DNA of 64,000 nucleotides from Oscillospiraceae bacterium (GTDB taxonomy: Bacteria; Bacillota; Clostridia; Oscillospirales; Ruminococcaceae), in NCBI GenBank assembly GCA_021201235.1, contig JAJQFI010000008.1:124001-188000 (forward strand), given 5' to 3'. A model generated the notes under the pieces. That model was not told where the DNA came from. It saw only the letters and a program-made list of their open reading frames with translations, and made no database searches. Below, piece after piece: positions 43,345-52,652 of this stretch. How positions within the stretch are numbered: position 1 is the stretch's first letter; each line of letters opens with the position of its first letter. Both the position numbers and the translations under genes were made by a program.

Positions 43345-44985
43345 TTACTTTCTCTTGGAAGCTACGACTGCGAAGCCTGCGATTGCCATCGGAACGAGTG
43401 CGAGAACTGCGCCGGTAGTCGGGTTGGTCTCGGTTACTTCCTCAGCATCGGTGTCGTCAACGTCGAGCTCGTCATCCTCGGTCTCGGTGTTGGTGTCCTC
43501 AGCGGGCTCATCAACATCAACGGTTTCGGTTACGACAGTTCCGACAGGAACGAGAACCTTGACACTGGTAATGGTGTAGGAAGCAGAAGAGTTGGTGAGA
43601 AGGCTATAGGAAGAAGCTCCTGCGATACCAGCATCCTCGAGAGCGGCATAAACGGTTGCACCGTCATAGGAAATGGTGGTACCATCATCAGAAGTATAAG
43701 CAACCAAGCCGTCCTCATCCTCAGTAGTAGTACCTACTGTTGCGAGGAATACGTTAGTAGAGTTAGCAGAGATAGCAATCTTATCCCAAATCTCGCCGGA
43801 AACATAGGAAACTATGGTCTCGGTATCTCTTGTAATCCGGAGGATTGCTCCCTCAGTGTTAAGAGCCGCCGCAAAGGTGGAATCACCCAAAGCAGCCGAA
43901 GCCCAGTTGTTGGAAGCGAGGTTGATATCATAAGAGAATGCCTCGTAGTAATCAACGCCGTCGATATTTACAACAGTAGCCTCAGTCTCTTCGCCGCCGA
44001 CATACTCCTTGCAAACAGTGCAGTAACCGTCAGAATTTGCTGTATGCGGAACGCAAATGAAATGACCATCAACAATAAGCGCATGATACTCTTCATTTAC
44101 ATAAACAAAACGCATAGAAGAAGTGGTAGAGCTTTCAGCAGGAGTTACGTCAATAGTAAGGGAAGTCAGCTCAACACTATTGCCGCTAACAAACCAAACC
44201 TGAACTTCTGCGTACACATCAGAACCAACTACAAAGGTGTAAGTTGGACTAATTGTGCTTCCATCACTAGATTCAAAGCTACTACTCATACTGCCCCATC
44301 CGTCAGAACCATTTGCCCCAATGGTGCCATTGAAGTAACCGTCAGACTTAAGTGTAGCGGTAATAGTAAGAGTATCGCCCTCTGCATACGAACTAGTCAA
44401 ATAGCTTGAATAATCAGTAATTACAAAGTTCTCAGCGGCAGTGTAAGTGTAGATTGCAGTGCTACTTGACGAAGACGATGTATCCTCAGTAGTAACCGTG
44501 AATGAGCTGACAGTCCAAGTACGAGTAACTGCGTCGGATCCATAGCAATTGTTCTTAATAAGGAATGAAACTGTATCGGTCGATGACAAAGTGGAAGTGT
44601 CAACACCATTGTCAGCAAAATTGAATGTGGTGCTACCATACTTAACATCACCAACAGCGGTTCCGTTTACATAAACGGAAATTGCAAGATAGGTGTAATC
44701 AGAAAAACTGTCGAAATCAAACGACATCTCAGTAATAGTCGTTGCATCTATGCTCGACGGCAAATCATAAGCTATTGCGCCGCCGCTGTAGTTACCTGTC
44801 AAAGTGACAGTCAAAGCACCATCTGCGGAAACAGACACATCACTGTATCCCCAGTTTTGAATGCTGGTATTCTGAGTTACATCAGCAAAGGTATAGGTCG
44901 TAGTCGTAGTATCCGCTACAACAAACACACAAAGTGAGCTTATCGTGAGGACGAGAGCCGTCGCAACAGCTAAAATTTTCTTCAT
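43345..44985 (-). CDS. Secreted surface protein with NPTTG-type sorting signal
   Basis: A 546-residue exported protein: signal peptide MKKILAVATALVLTISSLCV, a threonine-rich start, two similar beta-sandwich stretches (about 30-160 and 165-280) resembling carbohydrate-binding modules, a cysteine-containing segment (CVPHTANSDGYCTVCKEY, about 305-325), another beta domain (about 335-465) and a C-terminal acidic linker, NPTTG, hydrophobic helix and SKRK tail, the layout of a sortase substrate. Start 44985 is fixed by TTGGAGG; the track's TTG start is inside that site. Target glycan unknown. Shares its operator with the gene at 13121. Confidence 0.75.
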   Translation of the reverse strand: MKKILAVATALVLTISSLCVFVVADTTTTTYTFADVTQNTSIQNWGYSDVSVSADGALTVTLTGNYSGGAIAYDLPSSIDATTITEMSFDFDSFSDYTYLAISVYVNGTAVGDVKYGSTTFNFADNGVDTSTLSSTDTVSFLIKNNCYGSDAVTRTWTVSSFTVTTEDTSSSSSSTAIYTYTAAENFVITDYSSYLTSSYAEGDTLTITATLKSDGYFNGTIGANGSDGWGSMSSSFESSDGSTISPTYTFVVGSDVYAEVQVWFVSGNSVELTSLTIDVTPAESSTTSSMRFVYVNEEYHALIVDGHFICVPHTANSDGYCTVCKEYVGGEETEATVVNIDGVDYYEAFSYDINLASNNWASAALGDSTFAAALNTEGAILRITRDTETIVSYVSGEIWDKIAISANSTNVFLATVGTTTEDEDGLVAYTSDDGTTISYDGATVYAALEDAGIAGASSYSLLTNSSASYTITSVKVLVPVGTVVTETVDVDEPAEDTNTETEDDELDVDDTDAEEVTETNPTTGAVLALVPMAIAGFAVVASKRK

Positions 44986-45171
44986 GTTTTTTTCCTCCAA
45001 ATATCGATATTATTGGGCGCACCAAGCCTAATCGGCGGCACCCGACGGGTCATCCACTCCCGAAGGGTCCAATTCCGAGCATTCTTCGGCATCATCCCAT
45101 TTTGCCGCTCTCGTCGCAGAAAGGCTCCGATACCATCCCACGAAACCATAAAAAACGACTTAAGCTGTACA
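44986..45171 (-). promoter_or_regulatory. Long 5' leader of the surface-protein gene
   Basis: About 185 bases between the predicted start of transcription and the ribosome site. It has GC-rich hairpins (ACCCGTCGGGT; CCCTTCGGG) and two similar blocks, GGGATGGTATCGGAG and GGGATGATGCCGAAG, about 40 bases apart. No known riboswitch class was recognised. The 93-aa ORF called here is a chance frame. Confidence 0.45.
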
Positions 45172-45177
45172 TACATA

Positions 45178-45266
45178 GTATAACACATTCTCGAGTCAAT
45201 GTCCAATAAAAATTCATCGGAATATTGCACAAAATTATTATTGTGTTTTTGTGCAGGGTGCACAAA
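45178..45266 (-). promoter_or_regulatory. Extended -10 promoter with TTTGTGCA/TGCACAAA operator
   Basis: Minus strand TGTTATACT (45186-45178) is an extended -10 without a clear -35. Upstream on the plus strand, TTTGTGCA (45248-45255), 3 bases, TGCACAAA (45259-45266) is a perfect 8-bp inverted repeat, with an extra half site TTGCACAA at 45225-45232. The centre lies about 76 bases from the -10, one helical turn further than at 14.9 kb. Confidence 0.6.
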
Positions 45267-45274
45267 GGTTCGAA

Positions 45275-46813
45275 CTACTTGAACACCGCAAACGAATACA
45301 TCGGGAGCGTCAGCACGCCGTCTTCATAGGTTGCGTTGCCTTCGACCGCAAGCTCAGCTTGGAGCTCGCCGAGGTCCATCTCCACCGTCTTTTCCTCCGT
45401 CGAGAAGTTCACGACGATGGTTATGGTGCTCTCCTCCCACGTCTTTGAGAAGATGAGGACGTCCATGTCGCTGTAGTAGGTCATCTTCATCTCGCCACGG
45501 GCGATTTCGGGGAAGGCATTGCGGATGTTGTTGCAACGCTTGTAGTAGTTGAGGATTGAGGTCTCGTCCGCATACTGCTCCTCCACGCCGTCAAAGGCGT
45601 ATGATGCAGAGGTCGTTCCGGGAGGGTTGTCGGTGAGGTTCTCGCCGGAGTTGTCCCAGAGCATGGCGATTCGCTTGTTTGGGTCGTCGCCCGAGCCGAC
45701 CATTCCTATCTCGTCGCCGTAGTAGGTGAACGTCGTGCCGTTGAGGAGCGAAAGCATCCCATAGGCGAACTTGACCTTGTTCTCGTCCCTGCCGACCGAG
45801 CCGGCGATTCTTCCCGTATCGTGGTTATCAAGGAACGGCGCCGCAATCGACTCGCCGCTGTTGGCGGTCTTATAGACGGTGTTCGCATAGGTCCAGAAGT
45901 AGTTCGCGGGGTAGGCGTTCGAGAAGGTCATGTTGATATAGCCCTCTTGCTGGGAGACGGAGAAGGCGAAGAATGAGGTTTCGGGGGCGTTTTCATAGTA
46001 GGTCTTGACGATGGAATCCGACTCCCAGACCTCGCCGACAACGAACGCGTCGGGGTTATACTTCTGCGCGACGTCGGTGAGCCAAGCGCAGAATTCGGCG
46101 CTCTTAGTGTAATCGCCGGTGTAGAAGCTCGTGCAGGCATCAAGGCGGAAGCCATCGACTCCCTTCCCTATCCAGAATTCGATTATGTTCTCGATTTCCG
46201 TTCTGACGTTTTCGCTGTCCAGATTCAGGTCGGGCATACTGTAGGTGAAGCGTGCTTCATAGTAAATGCCGTCATAGTAGCTGTAGCCGTCAAGGGCGGT
46301 TTCGGAGAAGTTATAGTAATCGTAGTACTCCCCTTCCGTGTCGCCGTCCCAGGCGCTCTGGATTGCGGATTTGAACCACGGGTGTTCGCTCGAGGTGTGA
46401 TTAACTACTAAATCTATAATTATCTTGATTCCACGGGCGTGGGCTTCCTCAACAAGATTCTCGAAGTCCTCCATAGTGCCGAACTGCGAATCAACCGCAT
46501 AGTAATCCGTCACGTCGTACTTGTGGTAGGAATAGCCCTCGGTAATCGGCATGAACCAGATTCCTGTGTAGCTAAGATCCTTGATGTAGTCAAGCTTCGA
46601 GGTGACGCCATTGAAGTCGCCGATGCCGTCGCCGTCCGAATCGCAGAAGGAATAGACGAAGATTTCGTAGTAGTTCCCATAGTTGTCGTCCGGGATGTTC
46701 TCCTCAAGAAGAGTAACCTCCGCCATGGTGTATCCGCCGGCGGTGTCCGAAGTACTTCCGCAAGCGGTCAATAAAATCATAAACGCCAGCATCAGCGCAA
46801 TAAGTCTTTTCAT
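45275..46813 (-). CDS. GH13 alpha-amylase family lipoprotein
   Basis: A 512-residue lipoprotein (lipobox LTAC at about residue 18) of the alpha-amylase family, acting on alpha-glucans outside the cell. Conserved regions: VVNHTS (region I), GFRLDAC with the nucleophile Asp (II), VVGEVWE with the acid Glu (III), FLDNHDTGR (IV). The short B domain and QPDLN-like SMPDLNLDS point to the oligo-1,6/neopullulanase-type or cytoplasmic-like clade, but specificity cannot be read. Last gene of the carbohydrate locus; a GTGGAGT/ACTCCAC hairpin lies in the spacer upstream. Confidence 0.9.
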   Translation of the reverse strand: MKRLIALMLAFMILLTACGSTSDTAGGYTMAEVTLLEENIPDDNYGNYYEIFVYSFCDSDGDGIGDFNGVTSKLDYIKDLSYTGIWFMPITEGYSYHKYDVTDYYAVDSQFGTMEDFENLVEEAHARGIKIIIDLVVNHTSSEHPWFKSAIQSAWDGDTEGEYYDYYNFSETALDGYSYYDGIYYEARFTYSMPDLNLDSENVRTEIENIIEFWIGKGVDGFRLDACTSFYTGDYTKSAEFCAWLTDVAQKYNPDAFVVGEVWESDSIVKTYYENAPETSFFAFSVSQQEGYINMTFSNAYPANYFWTYANTVYKTANSGESIAAPFLDNHDTGRIAGSVGRDENKVKFAYGMLSLLNGTTFTYYGDEIGMVGSGDDPNKRIAMLWDNSGENLTDNPPGTTSASYAFDGVEEQYADETSILNYYKRCNNIRNAFPEIARGEMKMTYYSDMDVLIFSKTWEESTITIVVNFSTEEKTVEMDLGELQAELAVEGNATYEDGVLTLPMYSFAVFK

Positions 46814-46879
46814 AATTGCCTCCTATACAAATCGTGGAGTGCAGGGATTAACTCCACACTCCACTTTCGAATTTATAAA

Positions 46880-47140
46880 TCAGAGTTCGCCCTTTTTGTA
46901 GGTATGATACTCGAGGTCTCCGGCGTCGTCGCCGAAGGAGTCGATGCGCGCCATGATGAGCCCGTATTTGTCCTTGATCTGCTCGTTCATGCGAAGGATT
47001 TTCTCCTCGCTTCCACGGAAGCAACAGCGAAGGCAGTAGTACTCCTCTTTCTCGGCGTCATAGAACAAATCCATATCTATGTCGCGCTGGAAGCACTGGG
47101 GACAGCGATAGTTCAGTCTGCCTTTTGTAGCTTGAGACAT
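46880..47140 (-). CDS. Small zinc-ribbon protein
   Basis: An 86-residue protein with a four-cysteine ribbon (YRCPQCFQ and YYCLRCCF) and a charged helical tail (EEKILRMNEQIKDKYGL). It begins inside the last codons of the 606-aa gene (28-base overlap) and has its own GGAGGT site 8 bases before the ATG, so expression is tied to that gene. Family not recognised. It could be a partner or assembly factor of the 606-aa protein; this is inference from overlap only. Confidence 0.6.
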   Translation of the reverse strand: MSQATKGRLNYRCPQCFQRDIDMDLFYDAEKEEYYCLRCCFRGSEEKILRMNEQIKDKYGLIMARIDSFGDDAGDLEYHTYKKGEL

Positions 47141-48933
47141 GTTCTCATACCTCCATTCTTAAGCTTCTTCTTGAGCGAGATGCGATACGAAGGTGAGAAG
47201 GCGTGCCCTTCCTCGAACTCTCCGAAGTCGTTGTCGCCGGTCATCTCGACGATGGTCTCAACGTCGGGGATAACCACTCTTACGGATGTGGTGTTGGGAA
47301 CATCCACTATCCTGCACTTATAGTTAAATTCGACAGTCTCGCACTCAGATTCGCTCTCGCAGATGAGCTTGATTTTCGTCATATCCGACTGATATTCGGT
47401 CGTACCGAATGCGCCGGTGAAGTATTCATCAAACGTGACTTCGTGGTCGCCAATATCGTTCAAGATATTTCTCTCGATGATGATTTCGCCTGTTCCACGC
47501 TTGAAGGTGAACTTCGACTGAAGCTCCATAGTGAAGTCAGCGAATTCGATCTCGACAGGCGTGGTCGTGACGACGGTGTCGCCGCCTTCCTTTGACCAAG
47601 TCGCCTTGCATCTGACCAAAGCCAAGTCAATCTCTTCGCTTCCACAGGAGACTTTCAAAGACTTGACGGTTCCTGCACCCGCATAGTGGGTGAAGTAGCC
47701 GGCACGGTAGTTAGCCTGAATCAGATACGGATACGAAGCGTCATAGACGTGATCTGTTCCGATTCCACACTTCCAGTCGAGCTGAGCGACGTAAGGACGA
47801 AGGTCAATCATAGCTCCGCCCTGATTGAAGTCGAGGCAGGCTCTCATATACGGGTCGCAGTACCAGAAGTACTGCTTCTGTGAGCCGTAGAGAATGTCCT
47901 TCCAGAGAGCGACCTCCGGCTCGTCGTAGCTCTTGACGGAGCGGTAGTAGTCGGCGAACTCGCTCATGGTCATGTCGTCGCACTTGCCCTCTTTTTTGAG
48001 CTTGCCGTAGTAAGCCATTCCGTCCTCATAGGACTTCTTTAAGAGCTCATAAGGCGCTTCCCATCTTCCGGCTTTATTCAGCCATCCGGGTCCGACAAAG
48101 ACCATGTTATAAGCCAAGCCATTATTGTACTTCCCGAGATGTCTATACTGGTCGACAAGATTGAAGAAGTACGGAAGCTCGTTTTCTTTATAGACCAAGC
48201 CTCTCAGGACGTTCTGCGGATGTGTTCCGAAGTTCGAGCCGTTGCCGTCGAAGCAGGCAATCAGGTCTCTTGAGAGGTGTGGGATTGCAACAATTCCGCT
48301 GTCGTCGGCTTCGTTCATTGCCGGGCAATGGGTGTTGTGCTTCGAGGGAATCCACGGCGCCCATGGTCCGCCGTCCATGAAGGTGTACCAGCTGTTATTA
48401 CAGGTGTGGTATGCCTTGGGTCCTTCTTCCCAGCAGGTCGCGACGGCGCATGTGACCGACGGATACTTCTCTTTTATATAATTGATGCAGAAGGCATCAA
48501 GGTAGTAGGAGCCGGTCGACTTCGGATAGAAGCCGAACTTCTCATAGAAGAGTCCGAAGCAGTCGTCGATAATCGCCATCTTGTCTTCTTCCGAGAACAT
48601 CCAGATGCAGAAGTCCTTGGTCTTGTACTTTTCCTTGAACTGCTTGCAGGGAAGTCCCAAAAGGCTCAGTGAGATTTCGTCGCCGTAAACCTCGTGGTCG
48701 TGCTTTGCCATTTCGACGATGATATCGTTGAAGAGCGAGGCATAGGTTATCTGAATTGTGGTTTTCAAGCCGTTTGCGTGTGCGGTAGCCTGCTGGAAGA
48801 CGAATATATCAAGTGATTCGTCGTGCAAGTCGTCCGCACCGACATTTTCTTTCTTTCCTCTGCCCGTGACCTTCTCCGCATATTCGGGAGAAAGCTCGGG
48901 GCGGTGGATTACATTTACTATGAACTTATCCAT
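47113..48933 (-). CDS. Unrecognised 606-aa cytosolic protein of the carbohydrate locus
   Basis: No signal peptide or membrane helix. The first 400 residues have an alpha/beta character with conserved-looking polar clusters (VNVIHRPELS, ATAHANGLKTTIQ, HDHEVYGDEISLS, SKHNTHCPAMNEAD) that would suit a metal-dependent or carboxylate-based active site, reminiscent of deacetylase or GH38/GH57-like barrels. Residues about 400-606 are strand-rich, like the beta-sandwich found after catalytic barrels of many glycosidases. It sits between the sugar ATPase gene (18 bases) and a zinc-ribbon gene (overlap). I do not recognise the family; a cytosolic enzyme acting on the imported oligosaccharide is the most economical guess. 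Confidence 0.6.
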   Translation of the reverse strand: MDKFIVNVIHRPELSPEYAEKVTGRGKKENVGADDLHDESLDIFVFQQATAHANGLKTTIQITYASLFNDIIVEMAKHDHEVYGDEISLSLLGLPCKQFKEKYKTKDFCIWMFSEEDKMAIIDDCFGLFYEKFGFYPKSTGSYYLDAFCINYIKEKYPSVTCAVATCWEEGPKAYHTCNNSWYTFMDGGPWAPWIPSKHNTHCPAMNEADDSGIVAIPHLSRDLIACFDGNGSNFGTHPQNVLRGLVYKENELPYFFNLVDQYRHLGKYNNGLAYNMVFVGPGWLNKAGRWEAPYELLKKSYEDGMAYYGKLKKEGKCDDMTMSEFADYYRSVKSYDEPEVALWKDILYGSQKQYFWYCDPYMRACLDFNQGGAMIDLRPYVAQLDWKCGIGTDHVYDASYPYLIQANYRAGYFTHYAGAGTVKSLKVSCGSEEIDLALVRCKATWSKEGGDTVVTTTPVEIEFADFTMELQSKFTFKRGTGEIIIERNILNDIGDHEVTFDEYFTGAFGTTEYQSDMTKIKLICESESECETVEFNYKCRIVDVPNTTSVRVVIPDVETIVEMTGDNDFGEFEEGHAFSPSYRISLKKKLKNGGMRTCLKLQKAD

Positions 48934-48951
48934 CAGTTACGCTCCTGAGAA

Positions 48952-50079
48952 TCAGTCTGTCAAAAGATTTCTTTCGGTTTCCGGGTCGAAGAGGTGCATT
49001 GCCTCGCCGCCGAAGGTGATGTTAATCTCGTGTCCCGCGGTGAGAGACGCACGCTGATCGTGATCAAGATTTAAGGTCGGGATTCTTACGATGCACTCAG
49101 ATTCGTTCGGGCAGGTGGTGTGGAGGTGGAACTCCGAACCCATCATCTCGTTTACGAGAATCTTAGCGGTGAAGGAATTGTTTGCTCCTTCGGTGCCCTG
49201 AGTGATATGTTCGGGTCTTACGCCGAGGATGACGCTCTGCGAGCCGACGCCCTTTTCACGGAGCCCTGCCGCCTTCTTGTCGCTGACCTTCATCTTGGTG
49301 CCGAACGGTGTAACGTAGTAGTCGTTACCGTCCTTGACAAGCTCGGTCTTATAGAAGTTCATCTGGGGAGCTCCGATGAAGCCCGCAACAAAGAGGTTGA
49401 CAGGCATGTCGAATACCTCTTCCGGGGTTCCGACCTGCTGAATAAAGCCGTCCTTCATGATGACGATTCTATCGCCAAGGGTCATAGCCTCGGTCTGGTC
49501 GTGGGTTACATAGATGAACGTTGAGTTGATTCTCTGTCTGAGAAGGATAATCTCGGCTCTCATCTGGTTACGGAGCTTGGCGTCGAGGTTTGAAAGCGGT
49601 TCGTCCATAAGTAGAATCTTTGCGTCTCTTACCATAGCTCTGCCGATTGCAACTCTCTGGCGCTGACCGCCTGACAAAGCTCTCGGCTTTCTCATCAGGT
49701 AGTCGGTGATACCGAGGATTTCCGCAACCTCGGTGACTTTGTTATAAACAGTGTCGTTATCTACTTTCTTTAATCTCAGCGGGAATGCGATATTCTCGAA
49801 GACCGAAAGGTGCGGATAAAGAGCATAGTTCTGGAAGACCATTGCTATGTCTCTGTCACGAGGCTCCAAGTCATTGACGACTACGCCGTCAATCGCAATT
49901 TCACCCTCGGAGATATCCTCAAGACCCGCTATCATTCGAAGCGTAGTTGACTTTCCGCAACCGGAAGGTCCTACGAAAACGACAAATTCCTTGTCGGCGA
50001 TGTCAAGATTGAAGTCCTGAACAGCGACGACGTTTTTATCATATACTTTTTTAACGTTTGTAAGTTTGACTGTTGCCAT
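48952..50079 (-). CDS. ABC transporter ATP-binding protein (MsmK/UgpC type)
   Basis: A 375-residue sugar-import ATPase. Walker A GPSGCGKSTTLRM, signature LSGGQRQRVAIGRA, Walker B ILLMDEPLSNLD and the C-terminal MOP/TOBE domain (from about 240) are present. In Gram-positives such ATPases often serve several sugar importers. It follows the permease genes by 15 bases. Confidence 0.95.
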   Translation of the reverse strand: MATVKLTNVKKVYDKNVVAVQDFNLDIADKEFVVFVGPSGCGKSTTLRMIAGLEDISEGEIAIDGVVVNDLEPRDRDIAMVFQNYALYPHLSVFENIAFPLRLKKVDNDTVYNKVTEVAEILGITDYLMRKPRALSGGQRQRVAIGRAMVRDAKILLMDEPLSNLDAKLRNQMRAEIILLRQRINSTFIYVTHDQTEAMTLGDRIVIMKDGFIQQVGTPEEVFDMPVNLFVAGFIGAPQMNFYKTELVKDGNDYYVTPFGTKMKVSDKKAAGLREKGVGSQSVILGVRPEHITQGTEGANNSFTAKILVNEMMGSEFHLHTTCPNESECIVRIPTLNLDHDQRASLTAGHEINITFGGEAMHLFDPETERNLLTD

Positions 50080-50094
50080 ATTTCTTTCCTCCTG

Positions 50095-50952
50095 TTATCC
50101 TTTGACTGCGCCACCGGTGACGCCTTCAACATAGTATTTCTGTAGGCACATAAACAGAATTGTGATGGGTATCGCTATGCAAACGCCTCCGGCGCAGAAC
50201 AGCGTGTAGTTCGAGTTAATCATGTCTTTTGTGAGCCACGAATAAAGTCCGACCGCTACGTTATAACCGCTTGATGTGCCGAACGCGATATACGAAGCGA
50301 AGATGTAGTCAGCCCAAGGTGCCATGAAGGCGGTTAAGACTGTGTAGATAACAATCGGCTTTGAAAGCGGAAGGACGACCTTTCGCATAACCTGGAACCT
50401 CGTAGCACCGTCGACTCTTGCCGCTTCGTCAAGGCTCTTCGGAATCGTATCAAGGAAGCCCTTGAAGACGTAGTAGCCCATACCTGAGGAAGCGAAGTAA
50501 ACGAGGATAAGTCCGGGGACTGCGCCGTCCTGTGTAAGACCCATGCCCTTCAGGACGTAGTAAAGGATAATCATCGTCAGGAAGCCCGGGAACATTCCGA
50601 GTACCAGCATCGCGTTCATGAGGAACTTTCTGCCCCTGAAGCGGAGTCTCGAGAGAGCGTAGGACATCATCATGACCATCAGCGTCTGCAAAACTGCGTT
50701 GAAGCAGGCAATGATGAGAGTATTCTTATACCACTGAAGGAAGGAGGTCTGAGTGAAGAGGTTTATGTAGTTGTCGAGACCCCACTGCTGAGGAATGATA
50801 TATCCTACCATCCATGTGTTCTCACAACGGAAGGACTGCAAAAGTATGAATACAAACGGTATCAGCCAGACTATCGACATAACGATAAGGATTATGTAGA
50901 TGGCGGTGTTGCCCATTATTCGGTTTCTGCGGATACTTGATGCCTTTTTCAT
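50095..50952 (-). CDS. Sugar ABC transporter permease (MalG/GanQ-like)
   Basis: A 285-residue membrane protein with six helices. The EAA coupling motif is PKSLDEAARVDGATRFQV, which contacts the ATPase. The C-terminal VEGVTGGAVKG is typical of MalG relatives. Start overlaps the stop of the upstream permease by one base (TAATG). Together with the other permease and binding protein it forms a CUT1 importer for oligosaccharides. Confidence 0.93.
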   Translation of the reverse strand: MKKASSIRRNRIMGNTAIYIILIVMSIVWLIPFVFILLQSFRCENTWMVGYIIPQQWGLDNYINLFTQTSFLQWYKNTLIIACFNAVLQTLMVMMMSYALSRLRFRGRKFLMNAMLVLGMFPGFLTMIILYYVLKGMGLTQDGAVPGLILVYFASSGMGYYVFKGFLDTIPKSLDEAARVDGATRFQVMRKVVLPLSKPIVIYTVLTAFMAPWADYIFASYIAFGTSSGYNVAVGLYSWLTKDMINSNYTLFCAGGVCIAIPITILFMCLQKYYVEGVTGGAVKG

Positions 50953-52487
50953 TACTGGAAGTCCTCCTCGTTCTTCATAGACGGCATGACGTTGTATACA
51001 ACAAGCGAAATTACCGCCACGACTACGAATACCATAATACCGATGACTGCCGCTGTCTTGTAGTCGTTGTTAGTTACGGTCAGTCGATAGAGCCACGTTA
51101 TCAGAAGGTCGGTCTTGCCTGCACTGTCTGAAAGCGTGTAGGGAGCGCCACCTGTCAGGAGATAGATAACGTTGAAGTTGTTCATGTTTCCGGTGAAGCT
51201 CGTTAAGAGATACGGTCCCGTTACGAAGAACATGTAAGGGAGCGTTATCTTGAAGTACTGCTGAACGGGGTTTGCACCGTCGATTCTTGCAGACTCATAG
51301 AGGTCAGACGGGATATTCATAAGAACACCTGTAGTGATGAGCATCAGGTAAGGAACACCGACCCAGATGTTTATGATGATGACCATGACTCTTGCCATCG
51401 TCGGATCTGTCCAGAACGGGATTGCCGTCGAGACAATGCCATTGTTGATAAGGAATCTGTTGACAAGACCTTCGTCGGAGAACATCTTCGAAACATAGAG
51501 AAGCGAGATGAACTGAGGAATTGCGATTGTGAGTACCAGAATTCCTCTCCAGAGCTTCTTGAGCTTTATGCCCTTCTTGTTGATCATCATCGCAACGAGC
51601 ATGCCTAAGAAGTAGTTAGTGAAGGTTGCGAAGAACGCCCAGATGAGCGTCCACGAGAGAAGCTCGCCGAACGTTGCCGAGAAGGTTGAGGTTCCGTTGC
51701 CCCATGTGAAGAGCTGATTGAAGTTCGACCATCCTACCCATTCAAACATATTTACGGGCGGAGTGTGGTTAAAGTCGTAGTTGGTGAAGGCTATCATAAT
51801 CATAAGGATAATCGGGATTACCGTGAAGATTACGATACCTAAAACAGGAAGCGCCAGAACGGTCTTGTGGAACTGATCGTCTACCAAGGATTTGAGGTCG
51901 TCCTTGCCGGACTTCAGCTTCTTGCCCTTGGCGAGAATTGCCTGAGCATCCCTGTTCTGTTTTACATTAAGTCTCCAAGTATAGATGAAGCAGAGAATGA
52001 AGACGATGGAGAGAACTCCATAAATCAGAATCTGCAAAGTATTATCGCCGTAAACGGTGGTTTCAACCTCCATGTCAATGCCGGCAATGGTGGTCGTAAC
52101 CATCTGTGTTGTGGTCGGAGTGAGGTTTTTAAGCGAAAGCTTAACTATCCACGCTCCGCCCCAGAGAGCCATGTAAACTATAAACACGACCTCGAACAGG
52201 AGGAAGAGGATTCCTCTCATCACCTGTCCCCTCGCTACCGAGCCGAAGCCCATAATGACAAATGAAATTCTTGTTTTCCAGTCGCCGTTCTTGAAGGTCA
52301 GGAATATATCCTGAAACTCGTGGGCGACGGCAAGCCCGAAGTTTTTGAATGCTCTGCCTATCGCGCAGATAAGGTGCCAAAGCTTATTCGGAATGTCAAC
52401 AATAAAGTTCCAAATGGAAAAGAGCAGTCTCATCGGTTTGCTATAATGCAGATATTTCAGTTCTTTTGCGGTTATTTTGTCAGCCAT
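50952..52487 (-). CDS. Sugar ABC transporter permease (MalF/GanP-like)
   Basis: A 511-residue permease with an extended N-terminus (two extra helices around residues 75-115 and a periplasmic-type loop) before the six core helices. The EAA motif is PSDLYESARIDGANPVQQ. The length exceeds GanP (about 420) and approaches E. coli MalF. An AGGAGG site lies just upstream of the ATG. Partner of the following permease gene. Confidence 0.93.
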   Translation of the reverse strand: MADKITAKELKYLHYSKPMRLLFSIWNFIVDIPNKLWHLICAIGRAFKNFGLAVAHEFQDIFLTFKNGDWKTRISFVIMGFGSVARGQVMRGILFLLFEVVFIVYMALWGGAWIVKLSLKNLTPTTTQMVTTTIAGIDMEVETTVYGDNTLQILIYGVLSIVFILCFIYTWRLNVKQNRDAQAILAKGKKLKSGKDDLKSLVDDQFHKTVLALPVLGIVIFTVIPIILMIMIAFTNYDFNHTPPVNMFEWVGWSNFNQLFTWGNGTSTFSATFGELLSWTLIWAFFATFTNYFLGMLVAMMINKKGIKLKKLWRGILVLTIAIPQFISLLYVSKMFSDEGLVNRFLINNGIVSTAIPFWTDPTMARVMVIIINIWVGVPYLMLITTGVLMNIPSDLYESARIDGANPVQQYFKITLPYMFFVTGPYLLTSFTGNMNNFNVIYLLTGGAPYTLSDSAGKTDLLITWLYRLTVTNNDYKTAAVIGIMVFVVVAVISLVVYNVMPSMKNEEDFQ

Positions 52488-52573
52488 TTCTATCCTCCTA
52501 TAGATATTACCCTTACATCAGGCGGGCTGCCCTTTTCCATACGGAAATTTCCCGTTTGGAAGTCCCCTCGGAA

Positions 52574-52612
52574 TTAAAAAACAAAAGGAGGTCGGGGACA
52601 ACCCCAACCCCC
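52574..52612 (-). terminator. Attenuating terminator between binding protein and permeases
   Basis: Minus strand GGGGGTTGGGG and CCCCGACCTCC form an 11-bp stem with a TTGT loop, followed by TTTTGTTTTTT. Partial read-through would give more binding protein than permease. Confidence 0.85.
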
Positions 52613-52652
52613 TTCGGTTGATGTTAAGTTAGGTTTTCAGTTATCCTGAAAA

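Noticed and set aside
44986-45171. Cyclic-di-GMP or other known riboswitch in the leader
   Set aside because: None of the conserved core sequences of known classes could be found.
44982-45263. 93-aa ORF on the minus strand
   Set aside because: It lies across the promoter, operator and leader of the surface-protein gene, has no ribosome site and an unnatural composition.
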